Shown: one piece after another, positions 43,669 through 56,308 of the stretch | Numbering within the stretch: the stretch's first letter is position 1 | Layout: each line of letters opens with the position of its first letter | DNA from: Piscicola geometra | Taxonomy: Eukaryota > Annelida > Clitellata > Hirudinida > Piscicolidae | Reading direction: 5' to 3' | Length of the DNA stretch: 64,000 nt | Assembly: GCA_943735955.1 (NCBI GenBank) | Contig: OX030958.1 | Span: 7,937,126-8,001,125 of the forward strand | Notes under the pieces: model-generated | What the model saw: the letters and a program-made list of their open reading frames with translations, nothing else | Database searches by the model: none | Told to the model about the DNA's origin: nothing | Made by a program: the position numbers and the translations under genes

Positions 43669-46600
43669 TTAATTTTCTACAGAATAATCTTTCACCTCTT
43701 CAAAAATTTCATTTTCTCCATCATCTGGGTTGGAGCTGTGTGCCAACGACTCGGTCGAAGGAACAAGGTAGGCCTCATTGTCGACATCTTTAGCGTCGTC
43801 ATCGTTCAAGGGAAGGAAGTAACAGTTGCTAGCAGGAGCTTGGTACTTTTCGAAACCGTCGTTTTCATAATCATGGCTTGGCGCTTCGTTTGAGGTAGAT
43901 GGAATGGAAATTTTTTGCATCGAATTGCGTTTTCCCAAGAACCCTCGAGAAGGGAAGTACGGAGGTGGAGGTGTGTTCCTGAAGGCGTGGTTCAGCTTGC
44001 AGAAGTCCTTGCAAGACTCATCTTCGGGCTCTTCCGGCAGAGGAATGTTTTGGCGGGAAGTCCAGCCTCGATTGTACCTACCCCTGAGGTGGCCTGAAAC
44101 CTCGTCGACGTCACTCTCCCTCTCAGAGTCCTCCGATGTGGCGTATGGCATGATCTCTCTCGGCTCGCAGTAGTAACTCTCTGTCGCGTGGAAGATTGTC
44201 AAATCAATAAAAGCATTTAAAACCCATTATTCATTAAAATTTAAAGCAAAAAATGCGTTTCTAGATTTATTTATTTATTATCTCTTAGCTCTATCGACAC
44301 TGATACCTTGTAATGTGTCAGTGGATTGTGTGAATAAGGAGAGGTCAGGGTAGCAGGGGTTGCTCACTTGTAGCGGAATGTCGTCGCTTGCTCGGTTCAC
44401 TCTGTGGAGTAGGTCATCTACTATCAAACTATCTCAAAGAATATTTAGTTAATATTTAAAGCTATGCTTAAAGAAATATCTTAAACAATAATTTAGAAAT
44501 ATTTTTATAAAAAATTTTTTTAATGCGTAAATAATTTTTTCGATCGTACTTACCTTGACTTTTTAAATTTTTTAAGACAGCAGAAAACGATGAAGAAACA
44601 TATGACGAGGCAAATAACAGAAGCTATGACGGCAGCTAAGACAATTTGGAAGGCCGGTTTAGTCCCTGTAAAGGGTGATTTTTAATGAAATATGTGCCAA
44701 AAAATAAAAGTTCACTAATTATATTAGAATAATAGAAAAGAGACATCAATAATATAACATGAGAAATTTCTTAGTTACATTATCACAGTAATAGGCTCAC
44801 AAAATGGTGTAAGAGAGACGCAGGAGAATTTATCTTCCTCCGTGATGATGCAGGTTTGATGGCTGGGACACGAGTGGTTGGTGCACGGAGAAGTGTAAGA
44901 GATCTAAAAAAATGATTTCTCTAATTCAAAAACTAAGTAAATTTTAAAAAAAGTTATTGATAGAATTTTGTTTATTTATATTTGTCATAATTTTTAATTA
45001 TTTTATAAAATTTAATTTTCATCACAAACCTGGCATCTTCTGCCAATCCATCCGGGTTCACATTGACACTCGACTTTGTTAGCGCCAATCGTTTTACACT
45101 TCCCATTCAAACACAACTCATCTTCACAGGCGGTGTAGTCTTCCTTATGCGCACACAGTTTCCCATAGTAACCCTCCACACATCGGCACACGTAAAACTC
45201 ACGGTTTGCGCTAGTTGCTTCACAAACACCGTCGTTTTGACACGGGCTTGACGTGCAGGCAACTTGTCGTTTTTGGCATTCTTCTTCTTCGAGAGTCCAC
45301 AGGTCTTTGGAACATTCTTTACAGGTTTTTACGCCCTTCTCAGCAATGCATATAGCGTCTGAGGCGCACTCATCAGACGAAAAGCATTGGTTGTTGCCTG
45401 CATGGTAATTAGGCAGATAGAAAGAAATGGTTCTTGAATTTTCAAATCAGTATATAAATAACCAATCTAAAAAGCGTTTTCATGCTCAAAGTGTAAATAT
45501 TTACTTTTACACAAGGAAGAACTCCGAATGCGCACATCTCCCTTCAGGCCTTCCAGCACAGCTGTCCACGATAGCACAGAGCCTTCTCTAACAGAACACT
45601 CGTCCCCCTCTTGATGCAAATCCTCCAAGAATGACGCATTCATGAACTCGTCTTGAACCACAAGACCTGACATCTCCCCGACGAATCTCTTCCTCTTGCT
45701 CACCGCATCCTCAATGTCTTGCCCTTTGTGAATTATTTTGACATTTAAAAAAATTATATATATATTTTGAAAAATAAACTTTTGATTCAATAATTATTCA
45801 TCAACAATTGTTAGAAAAAGTGAATATAAAAGTATTTATTTTATTTTCTTTTATAAAAATGACTACCTAGAATCAAACGTCCTTTCTCTAAGTTTCCATT
45901 CGGATTCAAGCCTTTTCCTCTGCCTACCTTGGTGCCATTAACATACACACTCCACAGTCCTTCCAAACTTCTCCATGCTACGCACACATCATGCCAGTTG
46001 CCGTTGTTCAGTGATAGTCCCGTGCTTATCGTGTTCCTGCCCATCTTAAACTGGGATTTTAAATCGATTCAATCAATCAATCAATCAATCAAATCAAATT
46101 CTATAGCGCTCTTTCCTCAAATTCAAAAGCGCCTAGATTGAAGGTTATAATTATTTTAAAGTTTTCCAAATTCAAAACATCGTGTTTTAAATTGGGTTCA
46201 AAACTAGTTCACGAATTTTGAAATATTTTGAAATTACATTTAACATCCTTATAAATGTTTTCATTCAAAGGGCTACTTTGAGGTTTCCGTAGTCATAGAG
46301 CTTAGGGGCCGCTGCATCTCCCACTTCAGGCTCGTAAGACCAGACGGTGCCGTAGTTTTGCATGTCGTTCGATCTTATCCACACACACACGCTCAACTCT
46401 TTCGTACTCTTCCACACCGGCACACTCGCGTATCCACCAGGCAGACGGGAGAAGAATAGAAGATCGAAGTTCGAAGAGGTTTCTTGTGGAGATAAAAAGT
46501 TATTAAAATAAATAAATAATTAATTAATATAATTAATATAATATAAATAAAAAATATTAAATTCTCGTTAATATACCATTTTGTATATACAATAATCAAC

Positions 46601-49600
46601 TTGATGATTTAAAATTTTAGTTCAAAACAAACCCTGAGAGCAATCCTTGCCGATGAATCCCAGGGGACAAATGCATTGAGAACTGCTGTGATGAGAGATG
46701 CATGAAGCGTTTGATCCACACGGGTTTGTTGAGCAAAAGCCTACTTCTGTTTCACAGTTTGAGCCTTTTGGGAGAAGGAAAAAAGGGTTTAATGAAAAAT
46801 GTCTAAATGATTTGTCAAAATTAGGAAAAAAATTTAAAGTATTTTAATAATTTTTTGATCTTGCAGTTTGGAAATGTTACCTCACCAACAAAGTTGACCG
46901 GACAATGGCAAGTTCTGGTGCTGCCGTTAGCGACACACGTGCCACCGTTTTGGCAGGCTTCAAGCGTGCATATGTCTATGGAGGTGTCACACAAGACTCC
47001 TATGGGAAGTCAAAATACAAGTTTAAATTATTAAACAATATTTGGAGTACTTGGTGAATTATGAAAAAGCATTCAAACTTTGAAGTATTCAACTAAAACA
47101 AGAAAGTTGTTATTCTGAATAATAACTAATGTTTTAAACTCAACCGGTCAGGCCTGGCGGACAGAGGCATGAGAAGGAGTCGAGGGCATCGACGCAAGTT
47201 CCTCCTCCGCAGTCCACTCCAGCGCAGTCGTCTACATCCACAGAACAGTCAAACCCTTGAGGGATTTGTGAATGGCATTTTAGTCCGAAACTTCTTTTTT
47301 TAAATTAAATGCTTTTACCTCTCAATTACCAATTCAGAAGAAGGATTTTAAAGTTTAATAAATTTTTTTTATAATTTAGTTCTCAGTGACCGATTTATTG
47401 GAACTTAACTCCAAATTATATCAGTTTAAAACATTTAATAATTCCATTAAGATTAATTGATAAACTTCAAGCAAACCCGTATAGCCATCTTGACACAGAC
47501 ACTGGTATCCACCGTGGAGGTTAATGCAGGAACCACCATTCATGCAAGCTTTTTTATTTAAACACTCATCCACATCAAGATCGCAAAACTTTCCTTTGGT
47601 GGTTTGATAAATGACTTTTAAGTGGCTATTTTTATTATTGTTGAAATAGGTTTTTAAAGAATATCTATCTTTAATAAGAGCATATAATATTAAAGGGAGT
47701 CGGGATTTAGTAGATAACCTCTGAACTGCGGCAGACAAGCACACTCGAAAGATGCATGCTGGTCTATGCAGGTTCCATTGTTCTCGCACACGACGCCAAC
47801 ACATTCGTCTGCTTCATCTTCACACCGCCTTCCCACGTAACCATCATCACACTCACAATACAAACCGCCTTCCCACTCCAAGCAATAACCTCTGTTGTTA
47901 CATGACGTATCCTTGCACTCCACTTTTTCTATTTGGGTTTCAAGAAAATACATCAATAATAGTGAAAATACATCGACCAAAAGTTTAAGAATGAAATTTC
48001 GATTTCAGTTAATACATGTTATTTAGAGACATATTTGTTGGGAGAGACGTAAAAGCATTATTATTACTTGGGCAATATGAAGACACAGGTTCATTCTCAT
48101 GTGAGGTTAGAGGACATTGTTGACAAAAGATTTGGCCACTTAGTTTCGTATAGAATCCCATCGCGCACTCATGACAAGGCTGGAGACCAGTGGGACTTTC
48201 CTGGTTTGGCTTGCATACTTCTGTTGTAAAATAATTATTTATTTTAAATTTGAGAATTAAAAAAATATAAATTATATCAAAATTAAATGTTGATAATATA
48301 TTAAATTTCATTCTTTTAGCTAATTTTTTCTTCTGAAGCTCATAACGGACTAACCGACACACGAGTTAGCATCGACAGAAGCGATGGAAAGCGTTGAGGA
48401 TCCAGGGGAGCAAGCAATACACGCACTTTGTCCCATCAGATTTTGGTAGGAACCTACAGGACAAGGCTGGCAAGGCTGACGACCAGTTGTTGAAAAATAC
48501 CCCAAGTTACACATCGCCACGCAATCCCTTTTAGTTCTTGACTTCGGTTTGAGGGTTATGGTGTTGTGAAAGCAAGGAATGCAATCTAAAGAACCGGGCT
48601 CGTCTTGGTAGGAGCTTTCAGGGCACCAGTCACACAACAGCGAAGTGCTGTTCAGGTAGGTTCCTTGCACGCATAGGTCTGCGTGAGTGGGAGTTTGAAA
48701 GGTTGTTTGAGTGTCTTTTAGGGTTTGAATTTTTTAATACTGAATATATGTTTTTTTAAATAAATTTTATAATTCTTTTAAAATTAAACTAATTAATTAA
48801 ATTCCGACTAACAACAGGATGACGATACTTTTTGCTCGCCAGTTGAGCAGTTAATTTCCATGAGATTCTTCTGGATGTCGATCAACTTAGTGGTCATGTG
48901 TATTGGAGTGCTGTCGATGCTCCACTCCTCGTCGAACCACTCCAACTCGTAAAGGTTGTCAATGAGTTTCTCTGCATTTTCCTCCATCTCTTTCGTCGTT
49001 ATGTACATCGTCTTGTCCAGGTACTTTATTTCGAAGATGATTATGAAACTGATTAGATTCTTTTCGCCTACTACTCCCCTTACTTCGTTTGATTGCAGAA
49101 AATGAGTGGCAGTGACTTTTTGCGAATTAACCTCAACGCTGGTATCAAACTTTATAAGCTTATTGTTTTCATGCTGTTTATCACTTTCGAAGAAGGTTCG
49201 TGTTACGCCTTCATTAATTTTGTTGGTGCTTTGAAGATTACTGTTTTCTTTCGTGTAATTATCGCTTCCGAGTTCTTGAGTTTCAAGTGTTTCAGTTATC
49301 AACTCTTTGGTAGAAAGTGTCAAGATTTGTTGCTGCTCAGTGTTGCTTGAAGTTTGTTGTGCAACTGGTGTGGTGAATTCTGTAGATGCTGATGTTGTTG
49401 AAATAGTTGCTGTAAAAACGGTATTTTCCATTGTCAATGCTACAGTTTCATTAGATTCGAATGTAAGTGCTGTAGTTTCAATAGGTTCAGATGTAAGTGT
49501 ACGAATCTCGGGATACTCCATTGTAAATTGTGTAGTTAATGGTGCATTTGATAGATCATTTTTTGCATCATCTGGTTCATCTTTTCTAGGCTCAACTAAA

Positions 49601-52600
49601 AAATCTACGGATTTTTGTATTTTTAATGTTTCTGTTTTTTCAATATTCGTCAACGAGCCTGTCAAATCTTTAGCCCAATTCAGCAGATGTGACATATATT
49701 CGGTAATATCAAATGAAGACTTTTCCCATTTGAGACTGCTACTCGAATTATTAATTGTAAAAGCAGGAATCGATTCAGAAAAAACCTTCGTTTCGTTCAC
49801 ATCTGGCCGTTCTATTCCCTCCTCCACACTTCTTCTCTTTCGTGTTTTATCACTCTCACTATCGTCTTCAACACACTTTGTGTTCCATTCTTTAATATTA
49901 ACTACGTGGGCTTCCTTCGATAGCTCATCGTTCGGGTTAATAAATGGTTGCATGAATTCATTAATTTTTTCGAATATTTTATTTTTGTCAACTCCGCAAT
50001 TTCCTTTCGTCATTTCAAAATCAATCGCCATCGTCAACTCTTGATTCGGAGACTTTCGAACTTCTAAAACAAAATTTAAAGTCATTTACGCTTTAAAAAT
50101 CAAATATGGATAAAATAACGATTTCCAAAAAAAAAATAATATATTATTCATTCCAACAAAACACCACTAACTGAAGCAGTCTGGCCAAGGGAATGGCACG
50201 TTCCACAGGCCTTTCCAGTCACACTCGAACGATGAAGAAGTTCCAGGGATGGTCTCATAGCCAGGCACACACTGCAACAAACACGTTTTGACCACACGAC
50301 CACGGTTGCTCTCACATTTGAGGTGTCCGTTTAAAGGAAGATCGTTCTGTAGCTCACAGCTTGGTTCTAAAAGTTGAAATTAACTGATGTAAACTTGAAT
50401 ATTTGTACATGATTAACAATACTTTTGAAAATATATGGCGATCATTTTTTATTCTTATCTGTGTCGAATCAAACGCAACAAGATCTAAAAACCTGAAACG
50501 TTGATGTTGAACTCGCAGAAGCTTCCAGGGTATTTGACAACATGGCACCTGACGACATGGATGCCATACTGGAACAGTCTTCCACTCTCCAGACTGCATG
50601 TGTGGGCTGCTTCAGTGCCGTTGGAATACTCAAACCTCGGTTCCTCCCACTTCACTATCGCCTTTCGGTCAGCCCGTTGGATCTGTATCGTTTGGCTCTT
50701 CGGACAGTTCAACGCTCTTGCTGTTTTTTCTGTGTTTAATCAATTGTTTTTGATAAAATTATTGTTGGATTTTATTTAATGAATAAATACATTTCAAAAT
50801 TTTGTTTGCGATACAAAGATCGACCAATAAAATAAATATTCAGTTCTAAACCTTGAATAATGATGTTTTGATGGCAAATGCCTGAGTGATTGCTGGAGTC
50901 AACAGCAAAATAGGTTAAGACTGTTGATCCTTTTTTGAATTTGTTACCCTGCGGCAAGCCAATTATTTTTGCCTTGAAGTCGTCACTGTTGTCGGAAATG
51001 TTGGCGTTTTCTAATGACACATTGACGTAGACTCCATCCAATGGAACTTTCCACACTTCGATTCTTATCTCAGACAAGCATTCTACGACTGGAGGCTTGA
51101 TGTCTGATGGTGTTAATGGAGATTTTTTAAGATCTTTAATTAAATTCCTAAAAATTAATCAAAGTTGTTAACTTATGGGTGTTTAAAAATTCCTATCTTC
51201 TAACTAAAAATAACAACATTGAATAAAAGCACCTTGACAATAAGGAGTTTGTAAGCTTTTCCAAAAGGTTTTTCCATCAAAGGTGCACGTAAAGTTGGAT
51301 GGATTTTGCAGCACAAAACCACTGACGCACTGCACTGAGCAAGTGGTGTTCAAGGGCAGCTGTGTTCTTGTGCACTCTTCTGGCATGACCTTTGAGTGTT
51401 CAGGCACTTCCAACTTCGAACAAAACACTTCTGGAATTCCACATTTTATTTGAAATGAAAGTTTCAATGTAGTTTAACAAGTTTTTCTGAAGATATATAA
51501 TGCATTATTTGAAATTAAATTCAAAGAACTTGTTCCACTGAACCTTTACACTGGAAATTATCCGGTTTTTTCCACACTGCGAACTTGTTGCACGGCCACA
51601 TGGAGGCGCCAATGACCACGTGAGCAGGGTTCAAACACGTGACCTGGAGCACGGAGTTGTAGTTGCTTCCGTTGAGGTACCTCACTCTCACTTGCAACTG
51701 ACTCAGCTTCTTGAGAGCTATCTTCTTGCACTCAATCACTGTTGCGTGTTGAAAGGAGTTGGGAAAGTTCTATATAATGAAAAATTTAGGCTATTCGAAA
51801 AAAATGATTTTAATTGTGAAATTTTTTATTTATAATTTAACAACCACCGAAACTTTATTCGAAAAACCAACTAAACTCGTTTCAACTTCGAACCAACCTT
51901 CACACGCGGGTTCTTTTCCTTTCCACACTCCTCCCCTCTGACACCGTATATAGGGGCTCCCTTGCATACTGAAACCTTCGCGACACTCGTAGTAACACGA
52001 GCCCCCGTCAGTGACGCTTTCACAACTTACACCCGTTGGAGCTACTTTGGTGTAGGTGTTTGAGGCGGTAGAAACGAAATAACTGATCGAGTTGGGAACC
52101 GCAGGTGCCGGTGGACATTTGGAAAATCCTGTTTGCATGTTAAATAAGAGTTTTTGAAAAGTTTTTTATAGTTTTATTTTGATTGAGATTTATCTACATT
52201 TCATATGTTGAAAAAACCTTGATTCAAGTAGAGTTTAAAATGAGATAGAAATAAATTGAATTCCAACGTTTGTATGACTATGATGAAATTATATTATCAA
52301 TACAGTTGGAAGTCTCAACAATAATTCATTTGAAATTTAATTTTTTTTATTTACTATGTAATTGTCTCTATAATTTTAATAAAGGGCAAACAATAGTAAC
52401 GGGTAGCCAGGTCGGCAACGAATCTCGGCTTGACCAATAATGAAAGGTCCTAGGTTCGAATTCAACTGATGCCTTAGTAACCCAAAGGCGCAAATGAAAA
52501 TATGCAGCCTAAGTGGCCCAGAAGCTCGTTCGGGTTATACGCCACTATAATAATGCTCGTAATTATTATTATTATTATTATTAATAATAAACTCAAAAGT

Positions 52601-55153
52601 AAGTAAAAATGTCTTGGCGGTCTTAGCCTGGATAACACACAGACAGGCATTTCTTTGAACTCTAATCTGTTCATTCTCGCAGACGTTTGTCTTCGCCAAA
52701 GCCTATTATCATTATTGAAGGTTAACTTAGGCGTAGGGTTTTTTTAGCTAGAAAATTTTGGTTATACTGAATTAATGGGTAATACTTAGTTGTTAAACAT
52801 TAGGCGATGATTGGCAAAAAATGAGAATTTTTTTATTTTCCTCAAAGGATTTTCATGCATTTTCCAACCGTTTGGGTGCTTTGTGAATGTGCATCTTATC
52901 GTTACAACTCAATTAGGTTTGGTTATGTGAAGGCGTGTAAATTATAACTCCATCAATTAAAAAGAGCCATAACCTGAATACTTTCTCACAAACTAAGATT
53001 CTCAATTAATCATTTATTATGCCAATTAACTTTCTGATTTGAAGGAATAAAAATTATCTTGAACATTAAAAATAATAACAGAAGACTCGTTACGCTGGCT
53101 TACGTAAGTGCCTCAATTTGTCAGTGATTGTTAAAAAGGATTCACGCCGCGGTTCGGCGCCGTAATTACCAATGGTTTATCCGTGATTAGCTGTGCTTTA
53201 ATTAGCCGTTTGAGATTTTGTGGTTTACAACAATCAGTTCACTTATTAATTTATTTAACTTGAATTATTTATTCATCCACCAACCGGGCTTGGGAACACA
53301 AGCAGCCAAAGAGGTGCATCCGGTGCTGAGGGTGGTGGCGTTCTGAGGACATGCTTTGCAGCTTAGTGTCTCCATCGAGTCTCTGAAGTAACCCACCTGA
53401 CAAGCTTCAAGATTTTGAAAAAAGACTTAGTTAACACTTTTTACATTTTATGACTAAGTGATTACTTATTAAATAAAAACATTAAATTAATGAAGTAAAG
53501 AGCGCGAAAAAAAGGTGAACACCAACGCTGGCAGGAAGAGTCCACTCTTTCATGACCAAGGTCACACGTGCACACGTACTCTCCAGTGTCACGTCCACAC
53601 ACACACGTTGAATGAGCCCCTCCACACTGCCACTTTCCACACTTCTTGGGCGTTTGAAATGGGCTCTTATTGGTTTCATGCTTTTGGGCCAGATCGTCTG
53701 AGTTATTGCCGATGGGAGCCCAGTTTGTCTCGATTTGATCTTTTTGTGGGTTAATAAAATGCTTCAAATGTTCGAAAATCTAATTTATTCTGAAATAATA
53801 TGTCTTAAACGTTGAAAAGTGTGTTTTATGAATTTTATTCGGGTACCTACCAAGATTTAACGCTTTTTGAACAGAACATTAATTTTAATTGCTCGCCTGA
53901 ACTATTTCGAAGTTTAAAATGCTAATCAAAAGTTTGTGTATGTTTGTATGAACGTATGTTCGGATGGATATATGTTTGTATGGAGGAATGTGTGGATGCA
54001 GAGGTTTGTGTGCGTAAGTGTGGTGCCACGGGAAAGTCATCGTCTTATCTACACTTCAGTTTATAGTAACCGCTTCCTATCAGCGTTCGTATTAAATTAT
54101 TTCTTTCTTTCTTCCTATTGAAGTAGCGATTCTTCGTTTCTAAATAGAGAATTCAATTTTTAAAACAATTCGCTACGTTTCACGTTTATCTAATCGTGCT
54201 GACTTGATGAGTAATCCGTTTGAAACTCTATATTTTATAAAGAACATAAAGCATCGGCACAAAAAATAATTTTTGATAAAAATAAATATTTAAAACTTTT
54301 TTGCACGTAGAACTCTCCACTAACCAACAAAAAGCTTTCTTCGTTGGACGTCAAGTTGTTTGTAACTATCGAAGAGAACGGCGTGGTGGGGGAGGTCGGT
54401 GGCGATGCTTTGGAGTTCTTCGAGACTGGCTTCCTGAATGCCCAGAGTGAAGATGACAACCTCGTCGTGGCTGGAGTTCTCCTGCCACGATAAAGCCTGC
54501 AATGACTGAGAGGCGGAGGCGGGTGGAGGTCCTACGTTGTGTGCACTGTCCGTCAGTAGAAAAACTAGTTTTCTGGAAGATGTTCTAGCGTTGGTGAATA
54601 TGTTTTCGGTCTCCTTGAGGGCTTTGTGGGTGTTTGTGAAGTCGTCAGGCGAGGTTTGCATGAAGCTGGATGAGATGTGCTCGAAGAGAAGGCATTTGTA
54701 GTTGTCTGTGACTTGGGAGTCGTTGTGGATGTTGTTGAAGTACAGAGTGGTGTTGGTGTTGTATGTGACGATTGCCGCTCTCAGCTGGTCGTTTATGTGA
54801 GGGTCGAGAAGATTCTGTAGTAGTCAGTGTGCTAGAGTGCATGTCGATATGAATAAGTATTTATTTCAGAAAAAAACGATTTCTTTAAAAAAAATCATTA
54901 TTATATATTTTTTTATATATATTATTTTTTGACCTACTTTCATAAAGTTTTCGACGACATCCAGGTCAGGCCTGGTGACCTTATTGGAGTTTCGGATAAG
55001 CAGGACGACGTCGAGCACTTTGGAACGGTTGAGGAATGCTTTCAAGGTGGAGATGAAGTTCTCGATGGCGTCGTTCGAAGGTTCGGAAGCTAGAAAAGAC
55101 AAACATAAAATCAAAAAAAGAATACAAACAGTGGTGTTTACTCCGAGACGCAT
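43669..55153 (-). CDS. Polydom/SVEP1-like protein with transmembrane helix
   Basis: Large cell-surface adhesion protein, 2191 aa in 26 exons, all phases closing. Exons: 55153-54938, 54814-54325, 53739-53527, 53404-53285, 52128-51898, 51738-51544, 51430-51233, 51103-50852, 50720-50493, 50366-50172, 50063-48813, 48678-48355, 48220-48068, 47928-47719, 47593-47477, 47255-47145, 46999-46886, 46764-46633, 46482-46277, 46050-45867, 45723-45505, 45397-45030, 44903-44801, 44665-44554, 44428-44307, 44180-43669. Order by residue: signal peptide 1-23; vWA about 40-235; EGF 270-306; ephrin-receptor-like Cys repeat 307-346; three CCP/sushi 347-554; two HYR 555-714; CCP 715-779; a SVEP1-type central region 780-1196; ephrin-receptor-like repeats 1197-1355; six EGF 1356-1583; pentraxin/laminin-G fold 1584-1786; Cys-rich plus EGF 1787-1943; transmembrane helix about 1951-1974; cytoplasmic tail. 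This is the N-terminal half of SVEP1 in order. The terminal CCP array of vertebrate SVEP1 is replaced by a membrane anchor. Confidence 0.92.
46064..46140 (+). repeat. Family B short copy next to a polydom-like exon
   Basis: (CAAT)n, then AAATTCTATAGCGCTCTTTC and AAATTCAAAAGCGCC. It starts 14 bp outside the acceptor-side edge of the exon ending at 46050. Confidence 0.75.
52395..52560 (+). mobile_element. tRNA-derived SINE-like element, second family
   Basis: GGTAGCCAGGTCGGCAACG resembles a tRNA 5' part with an A box, and AGGTTCGAATTC at about 52450 is a B box. A further 100 bp (CCCAAAGGCGCAAATG, CAGCCTAAGTGGCCCAG) and a terminal ATT trinucleotide run follow. That is the head-body-simple-tail layout of a SINE. 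Its body differs from the SINE at 15604. It lies in an intron of the polydom-like gene, antisense to it. Confidence 0.65.
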
Positions 55154-56035
55154 CGTTGTTGGGTGAGTTTATGTTGAAATCTTGGTTTATTTTATGTTCT
55201 TTTAAATTTCAATATTCGATACAAAATATTTGGAATCTATTCCTTTTTATAAGTTCATTTATCAACAGTTAACATGAACTATTTCGTTCCTGAAATCAGA
55301 AAAAGTTTTTTGTCTTCACATATATGTAGACTCTTATAAAGGGTTTAAACGGCATGGATGCACCGATAGAAACGTCATTATTTCATAGCATTTGAAAGAG
55401 TTTCCTCTGAACAAATCATCAATAGGAATCTTTATCAAATACTCAGCTTCTAACAAACAAGAATACACGTTTTAAAGATTTTTCAGAACAGTCCTTTAAA
55501 TCTTTTATTTCTAAAATAATTTATTTTAAAAAGTAATTTTTAAAAGGAATTATTCATAAAAGGTTATGTGTCTAACTCTTGGTAAAATCATAGTTTTATT
55601 AATTTTTAAAATGATTCAAAAGCTTAATAATCAACTTAAACTCTCTGACACCATTGCATCCCTGAAGCTCGTGTCCTAAATGAAAACATTCTCAAGATAT
55701 TTTCAGTTCGACAGATGGTATTCTTTAACACAAACCTCAATAGTCAACTATTCTATTTTTAATAAAATAGAATTATATTAAGAAACATATTTTTTTATAA
55801 TCTATATTATCTTCAATTATCTTTTATTATGTAAAGATCTAGTGAATAAATGTAAAACTGAAGTAAACTGACATCATTTTTTCTTTGAGTTTTATCACCA
55901 ACTATCAGTATGAGGATTTCATTAAAGAAATGGATTTCAATAAACCGAAGTGAACTTTGGAAAAAGATGAGGCACCTTTTATTTGTAAAATTGCCCATAA
56001 AACTCCCATCTAAGTGTGAATTGAACTAGTTATCA

Positions 56036-56085
56036 ATTTGATGAAAGAGCGCTATAGAAATTTATTTGATGATTGATTGATAGTT
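56036..56085 (-). repeat. Family B short fragment
   Basis: GAAAGAGCGCTATAGAAATT, then ATTTGATGATTGATTGAT: the reverse complement of the CAATCAATCA-TTTCTATAGCGCTCTTTC start. Confidence 0.7.
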
Positions 56086-56203
56086 TCTGTGATTAAGCAA
56101 TTTTCGAAACGTTCAAATCAAATTTTAAACTAAAATATAGTTTTATAATTTTTTTTTATCTAAAGAATCTTTATTACCAGCCAACAGCAGCAATTTTATT
56201 TTT

Positions 56204-56308
56204 TTTCTTTATAAAGTTCAAGGCTCCTCTGGAGCATTGACGCACTTCGGGGCCGATAGGAATCGAACCCACACTAGTGAGTTGAACGTAAGCTATCCTG
56301 CACCCAAA
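56204..56308 (-). mobile_element. tRNA-derived SINE, copy 2
   Basis: On the minus strand: TTGGGTGCAGGATAGCTTAC (A-box region), then GGGTTCGATTCC (B box), then TGCTCCAGAGGAGCCTTGAA. The last block matches the body of the SINE at 15604-15705 (TGCTCAAGAGAAGCCCTGAA). Confidence 0.7.

Noticed and set aside
49307..50044. 245-codon plus-strand open frame
   Set aside because: Antisense to the Ser/Thr-rich exon of the polydom-like gene; the Val/Ser/Ala-rich reading is its shadow.
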